From NCBI GenBank assembly GCA_036405815.1, contig DASWWX010000067.1, forward strand, positions 112,803-176,802: DNA of 64,000 nt, given 5' to 3'. A program made the position numbers and the translations under genes. This DNA is from Solimonas sp036405815. Its GTDB lineage: Bacteria > Pseudomonadota > Gammaproteobacteria > Nevskiales > Nevskiaceae. The notes under the pieces were generated by a model. That model saw nothing but the letters and a program-made list of their open reading frames with translations, was not told the DNA's origin and made no database searches. Of this stretch, positions 35,901-44,749 are shown piece by piece. The first letter of the stretch is position 1, and every line of letters starts with the position of its first letter.

Positions 35901-36850
35901 TCAGCAGGCATTGGCTTCCGGACAGAACGTCGCATTGATCTTGCGCTCGAACAGGCTCGGATCGGGCGGCGACGGCAGCGGGCTGGCCTTGAGTACGGCG
36001 TTCTCGACCGAGCGATCCAGGATCGCGCTACCGCAGCTACGCACGACGCGGGCGCGCACCACTTCGCCACCGGGTAGCTGCTCAATGGTGACGAGGCAGT
36101 TGAAGCGATCGGCCGAGCCTGGTGGGCGCTGCCAGTTGCGGCGAATTTTCTCGATGATCGCCGCCGACCACGGTGCCTGCGCGGCGGCGCGGGCCGCAGC
36201 GGCTCGCGCCGCATCCTCGGCAGCAGCTTGCGCCATCATCTCTTCACGACGGCGCCGGTCCTCAGCTTCGCGCTCGCGCTTGATCCGCTCCAGCTCCTTG
36301 CGCTCTTCATCCAGCTGACGCTGGCGTTCCGTATCTTCCGCTTTCTTGCGCTCTTCCTCGGCTTCCTTGATCTTGCGCTTGATCTCGTCCTGACGCTGCT
36401 TCTCTTCTTCCGCCTTCTTGCGTTCTTCTTCCAGGCGCTTGCGCTCGGCGTCAGCCTTGAGCTTCTGCTCCTCGCGCTTCTTGATCTGTTCCTCTTCGCG
36501 GCGCTTCTGCGTCTCTTCCTCGACGCGCTTCTGCTCTTCGCGCTTGCGCTCCTGTTCCTTGCGCTGCTGCTCCTGCCGTTGCTCCTCGCGGCGCTGCTGC
36601 TCTTCGAGCTTCTGTTGCTGCTCGCGACGCTTCTGCTCCTCGATCCGAGGGTCCGGCTGGGGGGGCACTTCTTCCTGAGGCTGCTGAATCAGCTCGCCTG
36701 GCTGAACCTGAGCGTTGTTGATGATCAGCGCCGCCTGAATGATCTGCGGCGGCTCCATCTTTCGGGGGAACAGACTGCCAAGAAACAGCAACGCGAAAAG
36801 CGCCACATGCAGCAGCACGGACGCCGCAAGATATCGACGATCGAAATCCA

Positions 36851-36851
<1 letters not shown>
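35901..36851 (-). CDS. tolA: TolA, inner-membrane energy transducer
   Basis: 316 residues. One N-terminal transmembrane helix (about 8-28) is followed by a proline-rich stretch (about 52-70), then a very long charged coiled coil almost wholly of Glu, Lys, Arg and Gln (about 70-220), and a C-terminal TonB/TolA domain (about 225-316) with a cysteine pair (FNCLVTIEQ and RSCGSAILDRS). The helix spans the periplasm so the C-terminus can reach Pal and TolB. It overlaps tolR by one base. Confidence 0.95.
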
Positions 36852-37276
<425 letters not shown>

Positions 37277-37286
37277 GAGCAGCGCC

Positions 37287-37973
37287 TCAGTTGGTCTTGC
37301 CGTGACGCAGGCCGCGGTCGATGATGCCGATCATCTCTTCGGCGAAGGTATGGAAGCGGTTTTCCATGCTTTCCAGGCTGCGCGTGAAGAAGTTGTAGGC
37401 GATGACGGCGGGAATGGCCGCGAACAGGCCCATCGCAGTGGCGATCAGCGCCTCGGCGATGCCGGGCGCAACCGCCGCCAGCGACGCCTGCTTGACGTTA
37501 CCGATGGAGATGAACGCATTCATGATGCCCCACACCGTCCCGAACAAGCCGACGTAGGGGCTGGTCGAACCGATCGTGGCCAGCAGCGCCAGATTGCCTT
37601 CGAGGCGCTCGATTTCACGTACCTGCGCAACGCGCATCTGACGCTGCACGGCGGCCAGCACGTCTTCCGGCTCGCTGTCGCCACCGGTGGTCTGCTGGCG
37701 GGTGTATTCCTCGTAGCCGGCCTGAAAGATTGCCGACAGGCCGTTGGGTTCCGGGCCGCGACGCACCGACTCGTAGAGATCGGCCAGGCTGCCGCCGCTC
37801 CAGAAGCGGTCCTCAAAACGGTCCGCTTCGGCTCGCGCCTGCGAGAACATCTTGCGCTTGAGGAGGATCACGTACCAGCTGACCATCGAGGCTGCGACCA
37901 GCAGCAGCAACACGATCTGCGCCAGTGCGCTGGCCTGCAGGATCAGATGGGTAAAGGACATGTCGGTGGTCAT
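37287..37973 (-). CDS. tolQ: TolQ, proton-channel subunit
   Basis: MotA/TolQ/ExbB-family protein, 228 residues. Three transmembrane helices lie at about 12-35, 125-155 and 165-190, with the motif TSPYVGLFGTVWGIMNAF before the second and AEALIATAMGLFAAIPAVIAYN in the third. It is the first gene of the tolQRAB-pal unit; a terminator separates it from ybgC. Confidence 0.96.
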   Translation of the reverse strand: MTTDMSFTHLILQASALAQIVLLLLVAASMVSWYVILLKRKMFSQARAEADRFEDRFWSGGSLADLYESVRRGPEPNGLSAIFQAGYEEYTRQQTTGGDSEPEDVLAAVQRQMRVAQVREIERLEGNLALLATIGSTSPYVGLFGTVWGIMNAFISIGNVKQASLAAVAPGIAEALIATAMGLFAAIPAVIAYNFFTRSLESMENRFHTFAEEMIGIIDRGLRHGKTN

Positions 37974-38035
37974 GGCGTTCGCTGAGTTCCTGAAGGCCCG
38001 TGGTTAGAGGCGTCGAATCGGTGCGGAATAAACGT

Positions 38036-38063
38036 AAAAAATGGCGCCGGTCTGAAACCGGCG
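38036..38063 (-). terminator. Terminator between ybgC and tolQ
   Basis: The stem CGCCGGT/ACCGGCG (38045-38051 with 38057-38063) has a five-base loop. On the minus strand it is followed, after a few bases, by a U6 run (38036-38041). It would end the yebC-ruvCAB-ybgC transcript before tolQ. Confidence 0.75.
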
Positions 38064-38094
38064 GCGGATTCTATCTATATTGAAGTAAATCGGT

Positions 38095-38589
38095 TCACGC
38101 GGTCGATCCTTTTTCATCGTCGGACGCCCCCGCTCGGCGGGCCATGCCCGCCGCCAGCGCGGCCGGGATCGGGCACGGCCGGAAGCTGGCGGCATCCACG
38201 CAACCGATCCGGACCTGGACCGTGGCCAGAGCCCGGTTCTCGCCGGCCCGATACAACGTCTGCTCGAATTCCAGGCTGGCGCCCCGCAAACGGCTCACGA
38301 CCGTTTCGACTTCCAGGGCATCGTCGAGCCGCGCCGGTCGTAGATACCGGATCTCCAATGAAGCCACCGTGAACGCGATGGACCATTCCAGCCGCATGCG
38401 CTCCTGCGAGGCATCCAGCGCGCGCAGCCACTCGGTGCGGGCGCGTTCGAACCAGCGCAGGTAATTGGCGTGATAGGCAACTCCGCTGGCGTCGGTGTCC
38501 TCGTAATAGACCCGCAACGCGAAACGGTAGGCCGGCGACGGGGCTGCCGTGCCTGCGGTGGCGGTCGCCGGCGTGGACGCAGGGGTCAT
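38095..38589 (-). CDS. ybgC: YbgC acyl-CoA thioesterase
   Basis: Hot-dog fold thioesterase of the Tol-Pal-associated YbgC family, 164 residues. The active-site motif YYEDTDASGVAYHANYLRWFERAR (shown in part) has the catalytic Asp at about 31. It has a 20-residue Ala/Thr/Pro-rich N-terminal extension. It overlaps the ruvB stop by 4 bases and is placed before the tol genes, the standard neighbour. Acyl-CoA specificity is known for the family and not visible here. Confidence 0.95.
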   Translation of the reverse strand: MTPASTPATATAGTAAPSPAYRFALRVYYEDTDASGVAYHANYLRWFERARTEWLRALDASQERMRLEWSIAFTVASLEIRYLRPARLDDALEVETVVSRLRGASLEFEQTLYRAGENRALATVQVRIGCVDAASFRPCPIPAALAAGMARRAGASDDEKGSTA

Positions 38590-39635
38590 GCGCCGAACAG
38601 ATCCCGGGATTCCAGCTTTTCCGGCGCGCGCAGACCGTAATGCTGGTAAGCAAGCTTGCCAGCCATACGCCCGCGCGGCGTACGCATCAGGTATCCCTGC
38701 TGGATCAGATAAGGCTCGATGACGTCTTCGAGCGTATCGCGCGCCTCACCGATCGCGGCAGCCAGGTTATCAATGCCGGCGGGTCCGCCATCGAAGCGTT
38801 CGATTAGCGTCAGCAGCAACTTGCGATCGAGCAGGTCGAAGCCGTTGTCATCGACATCGAGCAGTCGCATCGCCTCGGTGGCGCCGCGCGCGGTGATCGT
38901 GCCGTCGCCACGCACTTCGGCATAGTCGCGCGCGCGTCGCAGTAGGCGGTTGGCGATGCGCGGCGTCCCACGTGAGCGGCGCGCGATCTCGACAGCGCCC
39001 GCTGCATCGATCGGCGTGCGCAGAATGCCGGCGGAGCGCGTCACGATCCGGGTCAGATCCTCGACCGAGTAGAACTCCAGCCGCTGCACCAGGCCGAAGC
39101 GATCGCGCAGCGGACTGGTCAGCGCGCCGGCGCGCGTGGTGGCGCCGATCAGCGTGAATGGCGGCAGATCGAGGCGGATCGAGCGCGCCGCCGGCCCCTC
39201 GCCGATCATGATGTCGAGCTGGTAATCCTCCATCGCCGGGTACAGCACTTCCTCGACCACGGGCGAGAGGCGATGAATCTCGTCGACGAACAACAGATCG
39301 CGCGGCTCCAGATTGGTCAGCAGCGCCGCCAGATCGCCGGGCCGCTCCAGCACTGGCCCGGAGGTCTGGCGCAGATTGACGCCCATCTCCTCGGCCAGGA
39401 TATGCGCGAGCGTGGTCTTGCCCAGGCCGGGCGGCCCGAAGATCAGGACATGGTCGAGCGCCTCGCCGCGACGGCGCGCAGCCTCGATCGCGATGCCCAG
39501 CTGCTCGCGCACCGGGGCCTGTCCCACATACTCGGCCAGACGCTGCGGGCGGATGGCGCGCTCAATGCGCTCCTCCTCGTTGCCGGCACGCGCGGACACG
39601 AGGCGATCGCTGTCGCTCCCCGACGAAGTCGTCAT
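38586..39635 (-). CDS. ruvB: RuvB, Holliday junction branch-migration ATPase
   Basis: AAA+ motor of the RuvABC resolvase, 349 residues. Walker A is GPPGLGKTTLAH (about 67-78), Walker B LLFVDEIHRL, sensor 1 LIGATTRAG, and the C-terminal winged helix contains QQGYLMRTPRGRMAG. The gene overlaps ruvA by 4 bases. Confidence 0.98.
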   Translation of the reverse strand: MTTSSGSDSDRLVSARAGNEEERIERAIRPQRLAEYVGQAPVREQLGIAIEAARRRGEALDHVLIFGPPGLGKTTLAHILAEEMGVNLRQTSGPVLERPGDLAALLTNLEPRDLLFVDEIHRLSPVVEEVLYPAMEDYQLDIMIGEGPAARSIRLDLPPFTLIGATTRAGALTSPLRDRFGLVQRLEFYSVEDLTRIVTRSAGILRTPIDAAGAVEIARRSRGTPRIANRLLRRARDYAEVRGDGTITARGATEAMRLLDVDDNGFDLLDRKLLLTLIERFDGGPAGIDNLAAAIGEARDTLEDVIEPYLIQQGYLMRTPRGRMAGKLAYQHYGLRAPEKLESRDLFGA

Positions 39636-40216
39636 CGCACAGCGCGCCGCAGCGCTTCCTGGATGATCTGTTCGGTCGTCATGTCGTCCTTGTACACCGC
39701 TTCCGTGTAGCGCTGAATCTCGACCGGTTTGTAGCCCAATGCCGCCAACGCGCTGCGCGCCTCCTGCAGCGGCGATCCTGCGGGCGCCGACAGACCTGGC
39801 GCTTGATCCGCACCGGCGCCGGCTTTGTCGCGCATTTCCACCACCAGGCGCTCTGCGGTCTTGCGGCCCACGCCGGGCAATTTGGTGAGGCGCGCGATGT
39901 CGCCGGCGCGCACGGTATTCCAGAAGTCGTCGACACTGCCGCCGGACAGCACGGACAAGGCCAGCTTAGGTCCGACACCGGAAACCTTGATGAGTTCGCG
40001 GAACAGCGCCTTCTCCTGCACGCTGCCGAACCCGAACAGCAGATGCGCGTCTTCGCGCACGGTCAGGTGCGTGTGCAAGGTCACCGGTTCGCCGACCGCC
40101 GGCAATTTGTAGAACGTCGACATCGGGGCTTCGATCTCGTAGCCGACGCCACCCACATCCACCAGCAGCAGCGGAGGTTGCTTGAGCAGCAGGCGACCGC
40201 TGATCCGGCCGATCAT
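39632..40216 (-). CDS. ruvA: RuvA, Holliday junction-binding subunit
   Basis: 194 residues: an N-terminal OB fold (MIGRISGRLL to about 62), helix-hairpin-helix motifs including VSGVGPKLALSVLSGG and LPGVGRKTAERLVVEM, and a C-terminal RuvB-binding domain (about 145-194). The ATG at 40216 overlaps the ruvC stop. A longer in-frame extension upstream would overlap most of ruvC and is rejected. Confidence 0.98.
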   Translation of the reverse strand: MIGRISGRLLLKQPPLLLVDVGGVGYEIEAPMSTFYKLPAVGEPVTLHTHLTVREDAHLLFGFGSVQEKALFRELIKVSGVGPKLALSVLSGGSVDDFWNTVRAGDIARLTKLPGVGRKTAERLVVEMRDKAGAGADQAPGLSAPAGSPLQEARSALAALGYKPVEIQRYTEAVYKDDMTTEQIIQEALRRAVR

Positions 40217-40737
40217 GCGCGACTCCATGCCGCACCGAGCGCGATACCCGCGCGCTGGTGCGTGCTGCGCACGTGGGCATGGGTCAACGCCACCGCCAGC
40301 GCGTCGGACGCGTCGAGCGCCAGCCGTCCCTGCAGTTTCAGCAGCACTCGCACCATGTGTTGCACCTGTTCCTTGTCGGCACGACCCTGCCCGGTCACCG
40401 CCAGTTTCACCGAGGCGGTCGCGTACTCCGCCGGCGCCAGGCCCGCCTGCGCGCAGGCGCAGATCGCCACGCCGCGCGCCTGGCCGAGGATGAGGGTCGT
40501 CTGCGGATTCTTGTTGACGAACACTTCTTCGATCGCCGCCTCGCTCGGCGCATGTTCGGCGATGATCGCGGTCAACTCGCGCTGGATCAGCAGCAGACGT
40601 TCTGCCATCGAACCCCGCGTGCTGTCGATACGCCCGCAAGCGACCATCTGGTGACGGCCGCGCTCGACGTCGACGATGCCGTAGCCCGTGTAGCGTGAGC
40701 CGGGATCGACGCCGAGGATGCGGACGGCAGCGTTCAC
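40213..40737 (-). CDS. ruvC: RuvC, Holliday junction endonuclease
   Basis: 174 residues. The catalytic acidic residues are in ILGVDPGSRYTGYG (Asp10), EEVFVNKNPQT (Glu near 70), and the C-terminal LDASDALAVALTHAH (two Asp near 140-146). The GTG start at 40737 overlaps the yebC stop as GTGA. The longer frame reaching to 41169 is a shadow of yebC. Confidence 0.97.
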   Translation of the reverse strand: MNAAVRILGVDPGSRYTGYGIVDVERGRHQMVACGRIDSTRGSMAERLLLIQRELTAIIAEHAPSEAAIEEVFVNKNPQTTLILGQARGVAICACAQAGLAPAEYATASVKLAVTGQGRADKEQVQHMVRVLLKLQGRLALDASDALAVALTHAHVRSTHQRAGIALGAAWSRA

Positions 40738-41459
40738 CCCGCGCCCAGATCGGCGTTTGAGTAGACCTTCTGCACGTCGTCCAGGTCTTCGAGCATTTCG
40801 ATCAGCTTGGAGACGACCTCGCCCTGCTCGCCGCTGACGCCGATCATGGTGCCCGGTCGCAGCGCCACATCGGCCTGCACCGGCTTGAGCTGGCGAGCGT
40901 CCAGCGCCTGCTTCACCGACTCGAAGGCCTCTGGCGACACCAGTACCTCGGTGTAACCGTCTTCGCTGATCACATCGTCGGCACCGGCTTCCAGCGCTGC
41001 TTCGAGAATGCGCTCCTCGAGCGCGCCGTCGCCTTCGGTCTCGAAAAAGATCTGGCCGACGCGGGTGAACAGGTAGGCGACGGACCCGCTGGTACCGAGA
41101 CTGCCGCCGTTCTTGGAGAACGCATGGCGCACGTCCGCCACCGTTCGTGTCGGATTGTCGGTCATGCAATCAACGATGATCGCCACGCCGCCGGGGCCGT
41201 AGCCCTCGTAGCGGATCTCCTCGAAGTTGTCGGCACCACCGTCCCCGGTACCGCGCTTGATGGCGCGTTCCGCGGTGTCCTTCGGCATGTTGGCGGCGAA
41301 TGCCTTGTCCAGCACCAGGCGCAGGCGCGAATTGGACTTGGGATCACCGCCGCCGGCACGCGCGGCAACGGTGATCTCGCGGATGAACTTGGTGAACAGC
41401 TTACCGCGGCGGGCGTCTTCCGCACCCTTGCGCGCCGCGATACTCGGACCTCGACCCAT
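40734..41459 (-). CDS. yebC: YebC/PmpR-family DNA-binding regulator
   Basis: 241-residue protein, typical length. Signature segments are MGRGPSIAARKGAEDARRGKLFTKFIREI (in part), NMPKDTAERAIKRGTG, and YEGYGPGGVAIIVDCMTDN. The family includes transcriptional regulators and proteins that relieve ribosome stalling at proline stretches. It is the first gene of the yebC-ruvCAB unit. Confidence 0.96.
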   Translation of the reverse strand: MGRGPSIAARKGAEDARRGKLFTKFIREITVAARAGGGDPKSNSRLRLVLDKAFAANMPKDTAERAIKRGTGDGGADNFEEIRYEGYGPGGVAIIVDCMTDNPTRTVADVRHAFSKNGGSLGTSGSVAYLFTRVGQIFFETEGDGALEERILEAALEAGADDVISEDGYTEVLVSPEAFESVKQALDARQLKPVQADVALRPGTMIGVSGEQGEVVSKLIEMLEDLDDVQKVYSNADLGAG

Positions 41460-41480
41460 AAGCCGTCTCGACGCCCTGGT

Positions 41481-42071
41481 TCAGAAGTTCAACCGCAAAC
41501 CGATATGGAAGCTGTCGTCAGCCTTGACGTCGGTCAGATCGGCGATATCCACGCGCACTTCACGATAGCCGACATAGATCGAGGCATCCTTGAGCACCTG
41601 ATAGTCGACGCCGACGCCGACTTCGTAGTACTTGTCGACCTGGCCCAGGCTGGTGGCTTCCGGCGCGCCGTAGCCGTAAACCGAGAAGCCCACGCGCTCG
41701 TAGCCGGGGAAGCGGAACTCGAGCTGGCCGCCCAGCGCCACCGCGCCACCACTGTCGGCATCGCGACCGATGTAGACGCCGCGAATGCCGAGGCCAGCCG
41801 CGACGTTCGCGCTCTTGATGCCGGCATCGCCGGTCAGCAGCACGCCGGTGTGCACGACGAGCAGATCGTCGTTGCGTTCCGGCCGCATGATCACGCCGAC
41901 GTCGTACTGGCCCTTGGCGTTGTCGAATACGCGCGACAGCGGACCGTACAGCGCGAGACGGAAGCTGTTGTCGCCGACGCTGAAGTCGACGATCTCCGCC
42001 TGCGCGGCCCCCGCCGACAGACTCAGCATCAAGCCGGCCGCGATGCGGCGTCCCCATGTGCTCACGTTCAT
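41481..42071 (-). CDS. YfaZ-family outer-membrane beta-barrel protein
   Basis: 196-residue exported protein. The signal peptide (hydrophobic core about 10-22, end at AQA near 25) is followed by alternating polar/hydrophobic strands with aromatic girdles, such as FRLALYGPLS, GQLEFRFPGY and RVGFSVYGYGAP, and a terminal Phe (IGLRLNF) as in outer-membrane proteins. The length and pattern fit YfaZ. Function is unknown; it lies between yebC and lpd and may be monocistronic. Confidence 0.8.
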   Translation of the reverse strand: MNVSTWGRRIAAGLMLSLSAGAAQAEIVDFSVGDNSFRLALYGPLSRVFDNAKGQYDVGVIMRPERNDDLLVVHTGVLLTGDAGIKSANVAAGLGIRGVYIGRDADSGGAVALGGQLEFRFPGYERVGFSVYGYGAPEATSLGQVDKYYEVGVGVDYQVLKDASIYVGYREVRVDIADLTDVKADDSFHIGLRLNF

Positions 42072-42101
42072 GTTCCCTTCCCCTATTTGGTTTGCGTTGA
42101 T

Positions 42102-43541
42102 TTACTGCTTCTTGACCTTGTTGACGCCGTGGATCGCACGGCCGTCCACCGATAGCACGGCCTCATGGAACGCCTCTGCCAGCGTCGGATGTCCGTGCAT
42201 CGTGAGCGCGATGTCCTCGCAGGTGGCCGCGAACTCCAGCGCCAGCACCGCCTCGGACAGCAGCTCCGATACGTAGGGGCCGACCATGTGCACGCCCAGG
42301 ATGCGGTCGCTCTTGGCGTCGGCAATGATCTTGATCGAGCCCTGTGCCTGCTCCATCGCCTTGGCACGGCCATTGGCGACGAACGAGCTGCTGCCCGTCT
42401 TGACCTCGTGGCCCTTGGCCTTGGCCTGTTCTTCCGACAGGCCGGTCCACGCGATTTCCGGCGCCGTATAGATCACGCTCGGCACCGCGTTGTAGTTGAC
42501 CTGCGTGTGGTGCCCGGCGAGCTGCTCGGCGAGGGCCACGCCCTCCTCGATCGCCTTGTGCGCCAGCATCGCACCACCGGTGACGTCGCCGACCGCGTAG
42601 ATGCCCGCGACGTTGGTCTTGTAGTGTGCGTCGATCTTGACGAAGCCGCGCTCATCCAGCGCCACGCCCACGCCGTCGGCATTGAGGCCCGCGGTGAATG
42701 GCTTGCGGCCGACCGCGACGATCAACTTATCGAAGGTTTCCTGCTTTTTCTCGCCGCCGGCTTCATATTCCAGCGCGACCTTCTTGCCATCGCTCTTGGC
42801 CGACTGCACCTTGGCGCCGAGCCGGATGTCGAGGCCCTGCTTGGTCAGATGGCGCAGCGCTTCCTTGGCGATCTGCTTGTCGACCATCGGCAGGAAGTCC
42901 GGCATCGCTTCCAGGATCACGGTCTTGGCGCCGAGGCGGGACCAGACGCTGCCCAGCTCTACGCCGATCACGCCGGCACCGATGATGCCCAGCGTCTTTG
43001 GCACTTCCTCGAAATCCAGCGCGCCCCAGGAATCGACGATGCGCTTACCATCCATCGGCGCGATCTTCAGGTCGACCGGCGCCGAGCCGGTGGCAATGAC
43101 GATGTGCTTGGCCGCCAGCACCTTCTTCTCGCCCTTGTGCGAGGTGTACTCGACCTGGCCGTTGCCGATCAGCTTGCCGAAACCTTCCAGACCGGTGACC
43201 TTGTTGGCGGTGAACAGCGTCTTGATGCCGGAGGTCAGCGACTTCGACACCGTGGTCTTGCGCGCCTGCATTTTTGCCAGGTCTAGCTTGACGCCGGAGA
43301 CACCGATGCCATGGGCCTCGGCCTCGTGCTGCATGCGGTGATACAGCTCGGAGGATTCGAGCAGCGCCTTGGACGGGATACACCCGGCGTTGAGGCAGGT
43401 GCCACCGAAGGCCGGAGTGTTGTCGCGGTTCAGCCAGCTGTCGATGCAGGCCGTCTTGAAGCCCAGTTGGGCGGCGCGGATCGCGCAGGGATAGCCGCCG
43501 GGTCCACCGCCGACGACAACGACATCGTATTGCTCAGTCAT
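42102..43541 (-). CDS. lpd: Dihydrolipoyl dehydrogenase (E3)
   Basis: FAD-dependent enzyme that reoxidises dihydrolipoamide in oxoglutarate and other 2-oxoacid dehydrogenases. It has 479 residues. The FAD-binding VVVGGGPGGYPCAI is near the N-terminus, the redox disulfide is in GGTCLNAGCIPSK, the NAD site is GIIGAGVIGVELGSVW, and the C-terminal His-Glu pair is in the HGHPTLAEAFHEAVL segment. The ATG at 43541 gives MTEQYDVVVVG; the longer frame is less likely. SucB and SucA lie upstream but two genes intervene. Confidence 0.97.
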   Translation of the reverse strand: MTEQYDVVVVGGGPGGYPCAIRAAQLGFKTACIDSWLNRDNTPAFGGTCLNAGCIPSKALLESSELYHRMQHEAEAHGIGVSGVKLDLAKMQARKTTVSKSLTSGIKTLFTANKVTGLEGFGKLIGNGQVEYTSHKGEKKVLAAKHIVIATGSAPVDLKIAPMDGKRIVDSWGALDFEEVPKTLGIIGAGVIGVELGSVWSRLGAKTVILEAMPDFLPMVDKQIAKEALRHLTKQGLDIRLGAKVQSAKSDGKKVALEYEAGGEKKQETFDKLIVAVGRKPFTAGLNADGVGVALDERGFVKIDAHYKTNVAGIYAVGDVTGGAMLAHKAIEEGVALAEQLAGHHTQVNYNAVPSVIYTAPEIAWTGLSEEQAKAKGHEVKTGSSSFVANGRAKAMEQAQGSIKIIADAKSDRILGVHMVGPYVSELLSEAVLALEFAATCEDIALTMHGHPTLAEAFHEAVLSVDGRAIHGVNKVKKQ

Positions 43542-43647
43542 GGGGCTCGCTTCCGATTTGCCCGGCATTCTAGCTGCCGCACGCCTCGATCGTCACGGCG
43601 GAAACCCCTCAAGGATCAACGGCGAATGCGCAAAACCCGGCACCAAC

Positions 43648-43679
43648 GAAAACGCCCGGACTGTTGCCGGTCCGGGCGT
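43648..43679 (-). terminator. Terminator downstream of the PF10118-type gene
   Basis: A ten-base stem ACGCCCGGAC/GTCCGGGCGT (43652-43661 with 43670-43679) encloses an eight-base loop. On the minus strand it is followed by GTTTTCGTT, a short U run. It lies 27 bases after the stop of the diiron-like gene and before lpd. Confidence 0.65.
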
Positions 43680-43705
43680 CGAAGATCAGGTGTCGGACTG
43701 AGCGA

Positions 43706-44590
43706 TCAGGCCGGCGCCAGCGTGCTCGCCATGACCTCGTCGGCGGCCGCGACCGCATCGCGGCCATGGCGTTCGTAGGCCGACAACCAGCGTTGATAGG
43801 TCTCCATGTCGCCATGCTTCCACGGATGGAATCCCGGCTTGAAGTACACCAGGTAGGCCGGGAGCAAGCGCGGATACAGGCCGCCCGGCCCGTACAGCCA
43901 CCACAGGCCGCGCAGCCAGATACCGGCACGACGGCGGAAGGGAATGCCGTCGACCTTGAACATGTGCGACATGATCAGGAACACGTGCAGCGGAAACGTC
44001 AGCGACACCTGCAGCATCGACAGCACGCGCGACCAGTAGCCGCCCTTGGCGACCTTCTGCAGCACGTCGAACGCCACCGCCTTGTGCTCGATCTCCTCGA
44101 CCGCGTGCCAGGCATACATCGCGCGGATGCGCGGGTCGGCCTTCTCGAACATGCCGTTGCTGAAGAAGCCGTGCGCCATCAGTGCGGTCATGTGCTCCGC
44201 CGCCGCCGTCTGGCCCAGCGTGTACACCTTCGGCAGGCGCTTGCGGAACACGTTGAACATGATGTGCTTCTGCTCCGCCAGGATGTGATCCACGGCGATG
44301 CCCTGCGCTTTCAGGCGATTGTTGAACTGCGTGTGCACCATGCCATGCTGGCCTTCCTGGTAGATGAAGTCCTTGACCTCGGCCTGCAGCTGCGGGTCGG
44401 TGATCTGGTCGCGGTAATCGCGCACGCAGGCGATGAAGAACTTCTCGCCTTCCGGGAACAGGATCGACATGGCGTCGAAGAAACGCGTCTTGAACGCATC
44501 GCCGTCGAACCAGTACTTGGGAATATCGCCGTCCAGCCCGAAATCCGGCCCCTTGCGCGGCGTGATGCCCTGCGACATGCCTCCATCCAT
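43706..44590 (-). CDS. PF10118-type predicted metal-dependent hydrolase
   Basis: 294-residue protein. Conserved metal-ligand-like motifs are FIYQEGQHGMVHTQFN (Glu and two His, about 85-100), AAAEHMTALMAHG, and WHAVEEIEHKAVAFDV (two Glu, His, about 165-185), as in the ferritin-like PF10118 family of proteobacteria. A hydrophobic segment at about 198-215 suggests membrane association. The ATG at 44590 has an AGGAG RBS; a second ATG at 44578 has poor spacing. The upstream gene is an AraC regulator, and the pair lies between sucB and lpd. Substrate is unknown; a lipid or hydrocarbon is a plausible guess from family distribution. Confidence 0.78.
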   Translation of the reverse strand: MDGGMSQGITPRKGPDFGLDGDIPKYWFDGDAFKTRFFDAMSILFPEGEKFFIACVRDYRDQITDPQLQAEVKDFIYQEGQHGMVHTQFNNRLKAQGIAVDHILAEQKHIMFNVFRKRLPKVYTLGQTAAAEHMTALMAHGFFSNGMFEKADPRIRAMYAWHAVEEIEHKAVAFDVLQKVAKGGYWSRVLSMLQVSLTFPLHVFLIMSHMFKVDGIPFRRRAGIWLRGLWWLYGPGGLYPRLLPAYLVYFKPGFHPWKHGDMETYQRWLSAYERHGRDAVAAADEVMASTLAPA

Positions 44591-44679
44591 CTGCGACTCC
44601 TGAAGAAGCGGCTATGGCGAGACTGTAGAGCGCGCATCCAGCACCGGCTATGACCGCGGGCGACGGCAGGGAACTTTTC

Positions 44680-44692
44680 GCGACAGTGTCGC
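44680..44692. promoter_or_regulatory. Perfect 13-base dyad upstream of the PF10118-type gene
   Basis: GCGACA-G-TGTCGC is a complete palindrome about 90 bases upstream of the start codon. A second imperfect hairpin (GCCCTGAGC-TTGC-GCTTAGGGC, 44700-44721) lies between it and the AraC stop at 44750. The dyad is a candidate operator; AraC-family proteins more often bind direct repeats, so the regulator is uncertain. Confidence 0.4.
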
Positions 44693-44749
44693 CGGTGGCG
44701 CCCTGAGCTTGCGCTTAGGGCCGCCCGATCAGGTGCTTGCGACGGAAAG

